A stretch of 6,468 bases of DNA, from positions 1-6,468 of the forward strand of contig JAOZTV010000183.1 of the NCBI GenBank assembly GCA_029939015.1, given 5' to 3'. Of the stretch, positions 1 through 5,467 are shown in pieces (position 1 is the first letter of the stretch; every line of letters starts with the position of its first letter). The position numbers and the translations under genes are program-made. Origin of the DNA: Candidatus Aminicenantota bacterium (GTDB lineage Bacteria > Acidobacteriota > Aminicenantia > UBA2199). Below the pieces are notes generated by a model, which was given only the letters and a program-made list of their open reading frames with translations, made no database searches and had not been told where the DNA came from.

Positions 1-681
1 ATATTTATCTTCTGCATCCAATAATGGTTTTATTATTTTTAAATACTTTTGAAAATTCTTTATTATCTTTTCTACATCATAGATGTTTTTCATTAATAAT
101 AAGGCTGTCTCAAGTTTAGCCCTGCTAAATTTTTTTGAATGGATATCTTCGTCTGAATAAATTGATAGATCTGATAAAATATAGTCAAAATTTGGAATAA
201 ATCTTTTTAAATCTTCACTTTCAAAATTAAAATACTCACTAAATTCTTTTCTCTTCCATTCATTTTTACCATGATAAACTATTATTGGGATAATGAGTTC
301 TAATTTTTTGCCTTTTTTAATAGTTTTGTAAAAATTTAGTAAATAAGTTAATAATTGAATATAAATATCATCAGCCTGCTTCGTTTTATGCTCAAATAAT
401 AATGAAATTTTTATTTTATTCTGTGACTTTAATTTAATTGAAAATACGAGGTCAGAGAATGAATCTTTTAATTTTTCATCTAAAAATGAATCCTTTTCAA
501 GTTTTAAAGAGTTTAAGTTAAGCAAATTTACAACATCAGTGGGAAATATTTTTGATATAAAATCTATTGTATTATCAATTTTAGAAAACACAATCTTAAA
601 GAACTTATCGTGAGGATGATTAATCCAGTCTTCATTAAGGATTTCTTTTTTTATGTCAATTTTATTTAACCTCTTGCTCAT
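1..681 (-). CDS. Rpn-family PD-(D/E)XK nuclease (transposase_31/YhgA-like), 3' end beyond the window
   Basis: This reads open from ATG at 681 down to base 1, giving 227 residues with no stop, so the C-terminus is missing. The protein resembles the Rpn (recombination-promoting nuclease, formerly 'putative transposase', PF04754) family. Near the N-terminus is HPHDKFFKIVFS (residues 22-33), the usual opening of these proteins. It is followed by SDLVFSIKLK (76-85) and LLFEHKTK (94-101), which match the family core. D77, E97 and K99 are the likely metal-binding and catalytic residues of the PD-(D/E)XK fold. Family members are usually about 280-330 residues, so roughly a quarter is probably absent here. 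E. coli RpnA relatives are DNA endonucleases that raise RecA-independent recombination, and recent work ties some to phage defence; the role here is not shown. It is divergent from dnaJ. The start is chosen because the family motif begins soon after it and no other Met lies near. There is no Shine-Dalgarno site, and the promoter suggests a leaderless message. Confidence 0.85.
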   Translation of the reverse strand, partial: MSKRLNKIDIKKEILNEDWINHPHDKFFKIVFSKIDNTIDFISKIFPTDVVNLLNLNSLKLEKDSFLDEKLKDSFSDLVFSIKLKSQNKIKISLLFEHKTKQADDIYIQLLTYLLNFYKTIKKGKKLELIIPIIVYHGKNEWKRKEFSEYFNFESEDLKRFIPNFDYILSDLSIYSDEDIHSKKFSRAKLETALLLMKNIYDVEKIIKNFQKYLKIIKPLLDAEDKY

Positions 682-687
682 AAATAA

Positions 688-716
688 ATAATAGAATTAT
701 TTAAGAATTTTGTCAA
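688..716 (-). promoter_or_regulatory. Sigma-70-type promoter of the Rpn nuclease gene, predicted leaderless
   Basis: On the minus strand the -35 box TTGACA (716-711) is a perfect consensus match, the spacer is exactly 17 bp, and the -10 box TATTAT (693-688) matches 5 of 6. Only 6 bases (687-682) separate the -10 from the ATG at 681. Transcription would therefore be expected to begin at or within a base or two of the start codon. This agrees with the absence of a ribosome binding site. The -35 box lies inside the left arm of the inverted repeat at 711-745. Confidence 0.7.
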
Positions 717-745
717 CTGAATGACAGATTTAACTTCAGTTTACA
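711..745. promoter_or_regulatory. Inverted repeat between divergent promoters, candidate operator
   Basis: TGTCAACTGAA (711-721) and TTCAGTTTACA (735-745) are inverted copies matching at 10 of 11 positions, separated by 13 bases. The inner 7 bp (AACTGAA/TTCAGTT) match perfectly. The left arm covers the -35 box of the nuclease promoter, and the right arm ends 16 bases upstream of the proposed dnaJ -35 box, so one bound protein could affect both genes. The dnaJ operon encodes HspR, which in other bacteria binds HAIR repeats (CTTGAGT-N7-ACTCAAG) upstream of its own operon. This repeat does not match HAIR, so assignment to HspR is only inference from position. Confidence 0.4.
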
Positions 746-761
746 TACTAAAAAAACAATT

Positions 762-790
762 TTGTAAACAATAAGACCAATATTTATAAC
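762..790 (+). promoter_or_regulatory. Probable promoter of the dnaJ-hspR-sigma operon
   Basis: TTGTAA (762-767) and TATAAC (785-790) are separated by 17 bp and match the sigma-70 consensus at 4 of 6 and 5 of 6 positions. A start site near 797 would give a 5' leader of about 67 bases before the dnaJ ATG. The region is very AT-rich, so chance matches are common. If the operon's own sigma factor drives it, the housekeeping consensus need not apply. Confidence 0.45.
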
Positions 791-795
791 ATTTT

Positions 796-841
796 AAAAA
801 ATCAGAAATTTTTCAGACAGGAAATTAGTTGATTTTTTCTG
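796..841 (+). repeat. Inverted repeat in the dnaJ 5' leader
   Basis: AAAAAATCA (796-804) and TGATTTTTT (830-838) are perfect 9-bp inverted arms around a 25-base loop. An overlapping short pair, CAGAAA (803-808) and TTTCTG (836-841), competes with part of it. The repeat begins at the predicted transcript start and ends 22 bases before the dnaJ ATG. It is mostly A:T pairs, so the hairpin would be weak and temperature-sensitive. It is not followed by a U-run, so it does not look like a terminator. Chance is a real possibility in sequence this AT-rich. Confidence 0.3.
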
Positions 842-863
842 TTTTGTCGAGTAAAATTCTATT

Positions 864-1967
864 ATGAGTGATTATTATAAAATACTTGGTGTCAGTAAGA
901 AGTCAACTGATGCTGAAATAAAAAAAACATTTAGGAAATTAGCAAGAAAATACCATCCTGACTTAAACCCTGATGATAAAGCAGCAGAAAAGAAATTTAA
1001 AGAAATTACAGAAGCCTATGAAGTATTAAGTGACCCTGCAAAGAAAAAAAAGTACGATATGTACGGTGACCTTGGTGCATTCTCAAATAATAGCAGGACT
1101 TCGCAAAACTTTGATGGTTTTAATTTCAATAATTCCGGTTCCAGTTCTTTTGGTGATATATTTGAAACAATTTTTGGCGGGCAACAAAGACAACCTAACC
1201 CAAGGTCAACACAAAACAGACCAATGAGGGGTGAAGATCTTAGATATTCAATAAATCTCAATTTTATTGATGCTGTCAAAGGAATAGAAACTACAATACA
1301 GGTAAATAGAAAAGACAAATGTAACTCCTGTTCAGGCAAGGGAATAGACCCAAAATCAAAAAAGATTATATGCCCTTACTGCAAGGGACGTGGTGAGACC
1401 CAGAAACAGACAGGATTTATGAAATTTGCAGCTCCATGCGAGGGTTGTGGAGGCAGTGGTAGTTTACCCGGTAATAATTGCAAGGCTTGTGGCGGTGATG
1501 GAAGAATTGATAAATTGACTAAGATAAGAGTTCGAATACCTCAGGGAGTTGATGATCAATCTAAGGTAAGAATTCCTAATAAAGGAAATGCAGGGAAATT
1601 TGGTGGCTCATCGGGTAATCTCATTATTACAATAAATGTAACAAAGCATAAATTTTACAGACGAAATGGGGCTAATCTTGAAATAACACTACCAATAACT
1701 TTCAGCGAAGCTGCATTAGGCGGTAAGGTCGAAGTACCTACCCTTGACGGATTAACCCTTCTTAAAATTCCTCCTTCAACCAGTTCGGGTCAGAAAATGA
1801 GACTTAAAGAGAAAGGAGTAGGAAATAATAAATCAAAAACAAAGGGCGATATGATCGTTGAGATTAAGATAGTGCCTCCATCTATAAAAGATGTTGAAAT
1901 AAGAAAACTTTTAAAAGCAATAGATAAAAAAGCTAAGTATAATCCGAGAGAGGGGTTTGTAGAATGA
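864..1967 (+). CDS. dnaJ: DnaJ co-chaperone (Hsp40, type A)
   Basis: This is the DnaK co-chaperone: it stimulates DnaK ATP hydrolysis and delivers unfolded substrates in the cytoplasm. Domain order is complete over 367 residues, the normal DnaJ length. The J domain covers about 2-68 with the essential HPD at 31-33, and a Gly/Phe/Asn/Ser-rich linker covers about 71-118. The zinc domain carries four CxxCxGxG motifs with cysteines at 153/156, 170/173, 192/195 and 206/209. Beta-barrel substrate domains run from about 219 to 340. All zinc ligands are present, so this is a true DnaJ and not CbpA. ATG is chosen because the J domain starts directly after it (MSDYYKILGV). No Shine-Dalgarno sequence is visible within 15 bases upstream. 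The stop codon overlaps the hspR start by 4 bases (ATGA), implying translational coupling. No dnaK or grpE lies in the window, so this may be a second, HspR-linked dnaJ, as in actinobacteria. Confidence 0.96.
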   Translation: MSDYYKILGVSKKSTDAEIKKTFRKLARKYHPDLNPDDKAAEKKFKEITEAYEVLSDPAKKKKYDMYGDLGAFSNNSRTSQNFDGFNFNNSGSSSFGDIFETIFGGQQRQPNPRSTQNRPMRGEDLRYSINLNFIDAVKGIETTIQVNRKDKCNSCSGKGIDPKSKKIICPYCKGRGETQKQTGFMKFAAPCEGCGGSGSLPGNNCKACGGDGRIDKLTKIRVRIPQGVDDQSKVRIPNKGNAGKFGGSSGNLIITINVTKHKFYRRNGANLEITLPITFSEAALGGKVEVPTLDGLTLLKIPPSTSSGQKMRLKEKGVGNNKSKTKGDMIVEIKIVPPSIKDVEIRKLLKAIDKKAKYNPREGFVE

Positions 1968-2350
1968 AAGAAAAAACTTTTTTAATTTCTGCCGTTGCAT
2001 CTAAATATGATATACACCCCCAGACACTAAGACTATATGAAAGAGAAGGTTTATTAATCCCTACAAGATCTTCCGGGAACACAAGAATATACACTGAGAA
2101 AGATCTTGAAAAACTTGAATTTATATTAAACTTATCAAGGGATATGGGAGTTAATCTTGCGGGTATTGAGATAATATTCAATATGAAAGAGAAAATGAAA
2201 ATTATGCAGGTTGAGTTTTCAAAATTCATTGAAGAATTAAAAAAAGAATTTTCGGACAAGGACGTATTGTTTGAAGAGAAAAAAAACGCCATTGTAAAAT
2301 TATCTACAACAAATTTAGCACTTTTTAATAATGACAAAAAAGATAACTAG
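1964..2350 (+). CDS. hspR: HspR, MerR-family heat-shock repressor
   Basis: The 128-residue protein has a MerR-type winged helix at about 6-75. Its signature IHPQTLRLYEREGLL (residues 17-31) followed by GNTRIY (38-43) and VNLAGIEIIFNM (63-74) is characteristic of HspR, not of metal- or drug-sensing MerR proteins. The C-terminal part (about 70-120) is lysine- and glutamate-rich and probably helical, for dimerisation. In Streptomyces, Mycobacterium and Helicobacter, HspR represses chaperone operons with DnaK as co-repressor and releases DNA when DnaK is occupied by unfolded protein. Pairing with dnaJ is a known arrangement. The start overlaps the dnaJ stop. A purine-rich AGGGG (1951-1955) sits 8 bases before the ATG as a likely ribosome binding site. 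Its end overlaps the sigma gene by 20 bases. Autoregulation is expected, but no HAIR-type site is seen upstream of dnaJ. Confidence 0.93.
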   Translation: MKEKTFLISAVASKYDIHPQTLRLYEREGLLIPTRSSGNTRIYTEKDLEKLEFILNLSRDMGVNLAGIEIIFNMKEKMKIMQVEFSKFIEELKKEFSDKDVLFEEKKNAIVKLSTTNLALFNNDKKDN

Positions 2351-3176
2351 CTCAAATGATTCACTGAGTTTATATTTTCAAAAAATAAAAAACATACCTA
2401 TTCTTACAACAGAAGAGGAACGGAAACTTATAAAAGAAGCTCAAGATGGAAATGAAAATTCGTTTTCAAAACTGATAATTTCCAATCAACGACTTGTTAT
2501 TAGAGAAGCCTTAAGGTATTATTTTAAAAAAGACAACCTATTAGATCTTATCAATGAGGGTAATAAAGGATTAATTGAAGCCTTAAAACGTTTTGATCTT
2601 TCAAGAGATAATAAGTTTTTCACCTACGCCCTCTGGTGGGTTAAAAGTGAAATAAGACAATACCTTTCAAAAAACCAGAATTTAATTTCTTTACCTGATA
2701 TTTTTTATAATGATTATTTAAAATTTAAAAAAGTAAAATATAAGTTGGGAAAAAGATTAGGAAAAAAACCAACAATAAAAGAGCTTGCTGAAGAACTCAA
2801 AGTTCCGGAAAAAAAAATCAAGGTCCTGCTTTCTGTACCTGAAGAGATTCTCTCGCTTGATAAAGGTATTAGAGACCCAAGTTCTCCAAAACTTTCAAAT
2901 TTCATTCAGGATAAAAACGCTGATAATCCTGAAGAGCTTATGCAAACCTTAGCTTTAAAAGATCTAATCAAAACTGATATTGAAGAATTGAATGAAAAAG
3001 AAGAACTTGTTATAAAACTCAGATTTGGATTTGAAAATGACGAACCTTTAAAACTTCGCCAGATAGCAAAAATAATGAATATGAGTCCTGAAGGAATAAG
3101 GCGAATTGAGACAAAGGCATTAAAAAAGCTAAAGCAAACACTTAAAAAGAAAGGTGTTTATGGAGTTTTAAATTGA
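2331..3176 (+). CDS. Sigma-70 family RNA polymerase sigma factor, RpoD/RpoH-like, divergent
   Basis: The 281-residue protein has region 1.2 (about 10-40), region 2 (46-115), region 3 (125-205) and region 4 (215-272). There is no region 1.1, and its length is like RpoH or short RpoD-type factors. Region 2.2 contains DLINEGNKGLIEALKRFD (72-89), close to consensus. Region 2.4 reads WWVKSEIRQYLSKN (102-115). From memory of the families this is closer to E. coli RpoH (WIKAEIHEYVLRN) than to RpoD (WWIRQAITRSI), and the two RpoD residues reading the -10 box (Gln437, Thr440) are Ser and Arg. The RpoH box (QRKLFFNLR-like) is absent, and region 3 (LGKKPTIKELAEEL) is RpoD-like. In region 4.2, MSPEGIRRIETKALKKLK lacks the usual Arg-Glu pair of the recognition helix. 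The start overlaps hspR by 20 bases and has no visible ribosome binding site, so coupled translation is likely. A heat-shock sigma factor is inferred from operon context. Confidence 0.88.
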   Translation: MTKKITSSNDSLSLYFQKIKNIPILTTEEERKLIKEAQDGNENSFSKLIISNQRLVIREALRYYFKKDNLLDLINEGNKGLIEALKRFDLSRDNKFFTYALWWVKSEIRQYLSKNQNLISLPDIFYNDYLKFKKVKYKLGKRLGKKPTIKELAEELKVPEKKIKVLLSVPEEILSLDKGIRDPSSPKLSNFIQDKNADNPEELMQTLALKDLIKTDIEELNEKEELVIKLRFGFENDEPLKLRQIAKIMNMSPEGIRRIETKALKKLKQTLKKKGVYGVLN

Positions 3177-3871
3177 TGGAACATTGTAAAAAATGCAATG
3201 GTATTGGCTGGATTTTTACCAAAAGTGATGGTGCAGACAATGCCAGACAATGCGAATGTAAGAGAGAAAAGTCAGTTGAATTCTTAAGCAAACAAAGCAA
3301 TATTCCAAACAGGTTTTCAGGAATATCTTTCAAATATGGTTATATAACCAATAATAATGAATCACAAAAGATGATAAAAACCATAGCTCAAAAATTCGTA
3401 ACAGAATATCCTGCAAATGATAAAGGATTACTGCTACAAGGCAGCGTGGGACTGGGTAAGACAACTATACTATGTATAATAGGCAATGAATTAATTAAAA
3501 AGAAAAACAATGTTTACTATATTGACTGGAATGACCTTACCAGAATAATGGGTTCAGGTGAGGATGCAGGCTCAAGAGACTATGGAAAAATAAGTCAGTT
3601 GGTAAATAAATTAACAAGTGTAGAATTACTTCTTTTTGATGAGCTTGGGGCATCAAAAACAAGTCCATGGGTACAAAATTATATATATTATATAATTAAC
3701 AAGAGATATAATAATAAATTGATGACACTTTTTGCAACAAATTATTTTGATACAGTCTCGGACAATAATGATTCCCTGACTGACCGAGTTGGTGATAGAA
3801 TACGTAGCAGACTATTTGAGATAACAAAACCAGTATTAATAAGAGGAACAGATTTTAGATTAAATACATAA
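3176..3871 (+). CDS. DnaC/DnaI/IstB-type AAA+ ATPase (helicase loader-like) with N-terminal zinc motif
   Basis: The 231-residue ATPase is of the DnaC/DnaI/IstB type. The N-terminus holds four cysteines, CKKC at 4-7 and CEC at 26-28, a likely zinc site; the first pair is within a DnaJ-like CxxCxGxG-type string (CKKCNGIGW). Walker A is GSVGLGKTT (89-97), Walker B is LLLFDEL (151-157), sensor I is at TLFATN (184-189), and an arginine-rich DRVGDRIRSRLFE (203-215) matches the arginine-finger region. The end GTDFR matches the DnaC-family C-terminus. Known members load the replicative helicase onto DNA or act as partners of IS21 transposases. No istA-like transposase is nearby, so a replication or restart role is more likely. 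The ATG at 3176 overlaps the sigma stop by one base (TGATG), with GGAG (3162-3165) 10 bases upstream. An in-frame TTG one codon earlier is also possible, but ATG is preferred. Confidence 0.88.
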   Translation: MEHCKKCNGIGWIFTKSDGADNARQCECKREKSVEFLSKQSNIPNRFSGISFKYGYITNNNESQKMIKTIAQKFVTEYPANDKGLLLQGSVGLGKTTILCIIGNELIKKKNNVYYIDWNDLTRIMGSGEDAGSRDYGKISQLVNKLTSVELLLFDELGASKTSPWVQNYIYYIINKRYNNKLMTLFATNYFDTVSDNNDSLTDRVGDRIRSRLFEITKPVLIRGTDFRLNT

Positions 3872-3881
3872 GAATTTAAAC

Positions 3882-3886
3882 GGAGG
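3882..3886 (+). promoter_or_regulatory. Strong Shine-Dalgarno site of the moxR-like gene
   Basis: GGAGG lies 4 bases before the ATG at 3891. It is the strongest ribosome binding site in the window and contrasts with the lack of one at dnaJ and the sigma gene. It suggests independent and efficient translation of the ATPase within the shared transcript. Confidence 0.75.
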
Positions 3887-3890
3887 AAAA

Positions 3891-4880
3891 ATGAATCAGG
3901 ATATTACATTTATTAATGAAAAAATAAGAGAAGAAAGCCAGATAGTTGACAGAATTATTATGGAAATGGAAAAAACAATTATTGGTCAGAAACCATTACT
4001 TGAAAAAATGATAATTGGAATACTTACATCAGGACATATATTAATAGAAGGTGTGCCAGGTCTTGCAAAAACGCTTGCTATTAAAACCTTATCGGAGGTT
4101 TTAAACTTGGATTTTTCCAGAATTCAATTTACACCAGACCTGCTTCCTGCCGATCTTACAGGTACTCAGGTATTTAATCCAAAAACGACAGATTTTTATG
4201 TAAAGAAAGGACCTATTTTTGCAAATCTTATTCTTGCAGATGAAATCAATAGAGCACCTGCAAAGGTACAAAGTGCTTTATTGGAAGCAATGCAGGAGAA
4301 ACAGATAACAATTGGTGATGATACACTTAAACTAGACAAACCATTTATGGTAATGGCTACTCAAAACCCAATTGAACAGGAAGGTACATATCCCCTACCG
4401 GAAGCACAGGTTGACAGGTTTCTATTGAAAATCAAAGTTGATTATCCAACCAAAGAAGAAGAAAAAGCAATTGTAAAACGTATGACAGGATATAATTCAG
4501 TACCAATTTCAAAAGTATGCGATAAAGCTGATATTTTTAGAATGCACGAATCTTATAAAATGGTTTATATGGATGAAAAAATTCATGATTATATTATTAA
4601 TTTAGTATTTGCTACAAGAGAGCCTGAAAAAGCAGGTCTCCCAAAACTTAAAAATCTAATAGAATTTGGTGCATCACCAAGAGCTTCAATCGGCTTAACA
4701 GAAGCTGCAAAAGCTTTGGCATTTATCAGAAGAAGAGGATATGTAACACCTGAGGATGTAAAATTAATTGGAAGAGATGTGCTTAGGCATAGAATTATAC
4801 TGTCTTATGAAGCAGAGGCAGAAGAAATGACAAGCGATGACATTATTACAGAAATATTTAATAATGTTGTAGTGCCGTAG
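3891..4880 (+). CDS. MoxR-family AAA+ ATPase
   Basis: The 329-residue protein matches the MoxR family (AAA_3 core plus C-terminal lid) at its usual length. Walker A is GVPGLAKT (54-61), with Ala in place of the usual Gly before the Lys, as is normal for MoxR. Walker B is LILADEIN (113-120), sensor I is ATQNP (156-160), VDRFLLK (174-180) carries the arginine finger, and the lid motif FGASPRASIGL is in the C-terminal third. MoxR proteins act as chaperone-like ATPases for metal insertion or complex assembly, usually with von Willebrand factor A proteins. The typical next gene is a DUF58 protein and then batA/batB, but none follows here: the next gene is an unrelated small membrane protein inside a repeat-bracketed segment. 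It starts 19 bases after the helicase-loader gene on the same strand, so it is probably in the same transcript. The substrate is unknown. Confidence 0.94.
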   Translation: MNQDITFINEKIREESQIVDRIIMEMEKTIIGQKPLLEKMIIGILTSGHILIEGVPGLAKTLAIKTLSEVLNLDFSRIQFTPDLLPADLTGTQVFNPKTTDFYVKKGPIFANLILADEINRAPAKVQSALLEAMQEKQITIGDDTLKLDKPFMVMATQNPIEQEGTYPLPEAQVDRFLLKIKVDYPTKEEEKAIVKRMTGYNSVPISKVCDKADIFRMHESYKMVYMDEKIHDYIINLVFATREPEKAGLPKLKNLIEFGASPRASIGLTEAAKALAFIRRRGYVTPEDVKLIGRDVLRHRIILSYEAEAEEMTSDDIITEIFNNVVVP

Positions 4881-4888
4881 GTAATGAA

Positions 4889-4988
4889 AGGCAAAGAGGC
4901 AAGAAAGGCAGGGAGGCAAGTAGGCAGAGAGGCAATGAGTAAAAAAAAAAATAAGACCTAAACTCCTTGCCTACTTGCCTCTTTGCCT
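4889..4988. repeat. Octamer-repeat inverted element, copy 1
   Basis: The left arm contains six units of a degenerate octamer, starting GGCAAAGA (4890) and ending GGCAATGA (4931-4938); one unit is 9 long. The right arm, read on the other strand, holds three more units (4987 down to 4964: GGCAAAGA, GGCAAGTA, GGCAAGGA). AGGCAAAGAGGCAAG (4889-4903) is perfectly complementary to 4974-4988, and the 13 bases at 4914-4926 to 4968-4980, so alternative hairpins can form around an A-rich loop. The element begins 8 bases after the moxR-like stop and ends just before the next gene's ribosome binding site. It is locally GC-rich compared with its surroundings. It resembles REP/MITE-type intergenic repeats. 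It lacks a following U-run, so it is not a standard terminator. Confidence 0.8.
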
Positions 4989-4997
4989 AATTAAAAA

Positions 4998-5001
4998 GGA
5001 G
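4998..5001 (+). promoter_or_regulatory. Shine-Dalgarno site of the small membrane protein gene
   Basis: GGAG lies 7 bases before the ATG at 5009 and 9 bases after the right arm of repeat copy 1. It supports the reading frame as a real translated gene despite its lack of a recognised family. Confidence 0.6.
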
Positions 5002-5008
5002 TTAATCA

Positions 5009-5467
5009 ATGGGTAAAAGAAGAAAAAAGGGTTTGCTTAAACAGGTAAACCCAGAGAAATCTAATAAAATGATATATGCTGTTGGAGTTGGTGTTCTAAT
5101 ACTTTTTATTTTTGGAGTTTTTTTTGTGCTTAATGAGGATAAAAAAAGAGTAAAAGATCCTATTTTAAATACAAGTAAAGTATTAATAGAAAACGATAAT
5201 ATAATTAATGCAATAATTGGCAAAGGCAATCCAAATAAAATGATTGTCATTTTAAGAGAAAAAGATAAAGACACTATGAGCTTAATTAAGGCAGAAGCCA
5301 CTGACCTTTCAAGTATAAAAAGAAAAGTTGAGTTTGAGTTTATTATTTCTGTTGGAAAAATTGAGAATGAAGCATATTTACTAAAGGTAAAAGATGGCGA
5401 AATATCAAATTTCAGGAGTGTTAGAAATATAGGCAAAGAGGCAAGTAGGCAGAGAGGCAATGAGTAA
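5009..5467 (+). CDS. Small single-pass membrane protein of unknown function
   Basis: I do not recognise a family for this 152-residue protein. Residues 1-20 are very basic (MGKRRKKGLLKQ...). One hydrophobic segment at about 22-43 (IYAVGVGVLILFIFGVFFVL) follows, then a hydrophilic domain of about 100 residues rich in Lys, Glu and Ile. By the positive-inside rule the N-terminus would be cytoplasmic and the rest outside the membrane; no lipobox is seen. The clear ribosome binding site and protein-like composition support a real gene. The last 11 residues (GKEASRQRGNE, from codon 142) are encoded wholly by octamer-repeat sequence, so the native C-terminus has probably been replaced or extended by insertion of the repeat. 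The gene sits between two repeat elements. It follows the moxR-like gene where DUF58 and von Willebrand proteins are normally found, but shows no similarity to them that I can see. Confidence 0.65.
   Translation: MGKRRKKGLLKQVNPEKSNKMIYAVGVGVLILFIFGVFFVLNEDKKRVKDPILNTSKVLIENDNIINAIIGKGNPNKMIVILREKDKDTMSLIKAEATDLSSIKRKVEFEFIISVGKIENEAYLLKVKDGEISNFRSVRNIGKEASRQRGNE

Noticed and set aside
710..736. Additional plus-strand promoter starting with TTGTCA at 710-715
   Set aside because: The -35 resemblance is good, but nothing close to TATAAT occurs at 16-18 bp spacing (731-736 is TAACTT). The match comes from the opposite-strand TTGACA.
682..863. CIRCE (TTAGCACTC-N9-GAGTGCTAA) or HAIR (CTTGAGT-N7-ACTCAAG) operator upstream of dnaJ
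   Set aside because: I read the region on both strands and found neither. Only isolated fragments such as TCGAGT near 848 occur, with no inverted partner.
1933..2337. Minus-strand reading frame of about 134 codons opposite hspR
   Set aside because: The plus strand encodes an unmistakable HspR over the same bases; the antisense frame has only low-complexity Phe/Ser/Ile composition.
3173..3175. TTG start codon for the helicase-loader gene
   Set aside because: It is in frame one codon before ATG 3176. ATG is the commoner start and gives the classic TGATG stop-start overlap with the sigma gene. The TTG does have better spacing to GGAG, so it is not excluded.
3176..3871. IstB transposition protein of an IS21 element
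   Set aside because: No istA-like transposase or terminal repeats flank it, and it sits in tight overlap with the sigma gene. The N-terminal zinc motif and the ending favour a DnaC/DnaI-type loader.
4889..4988. Intrinsic transcription terminator after the moxR-like gene
   Set aside because: The arms can form a stable hairpin, but the right arm is followed by AATTAAAAAGG, with no U-run in the transcript. The next gene has its ribosome binding site right there. A run of A within the loop does not serve as a terminator tail on the plus strand.
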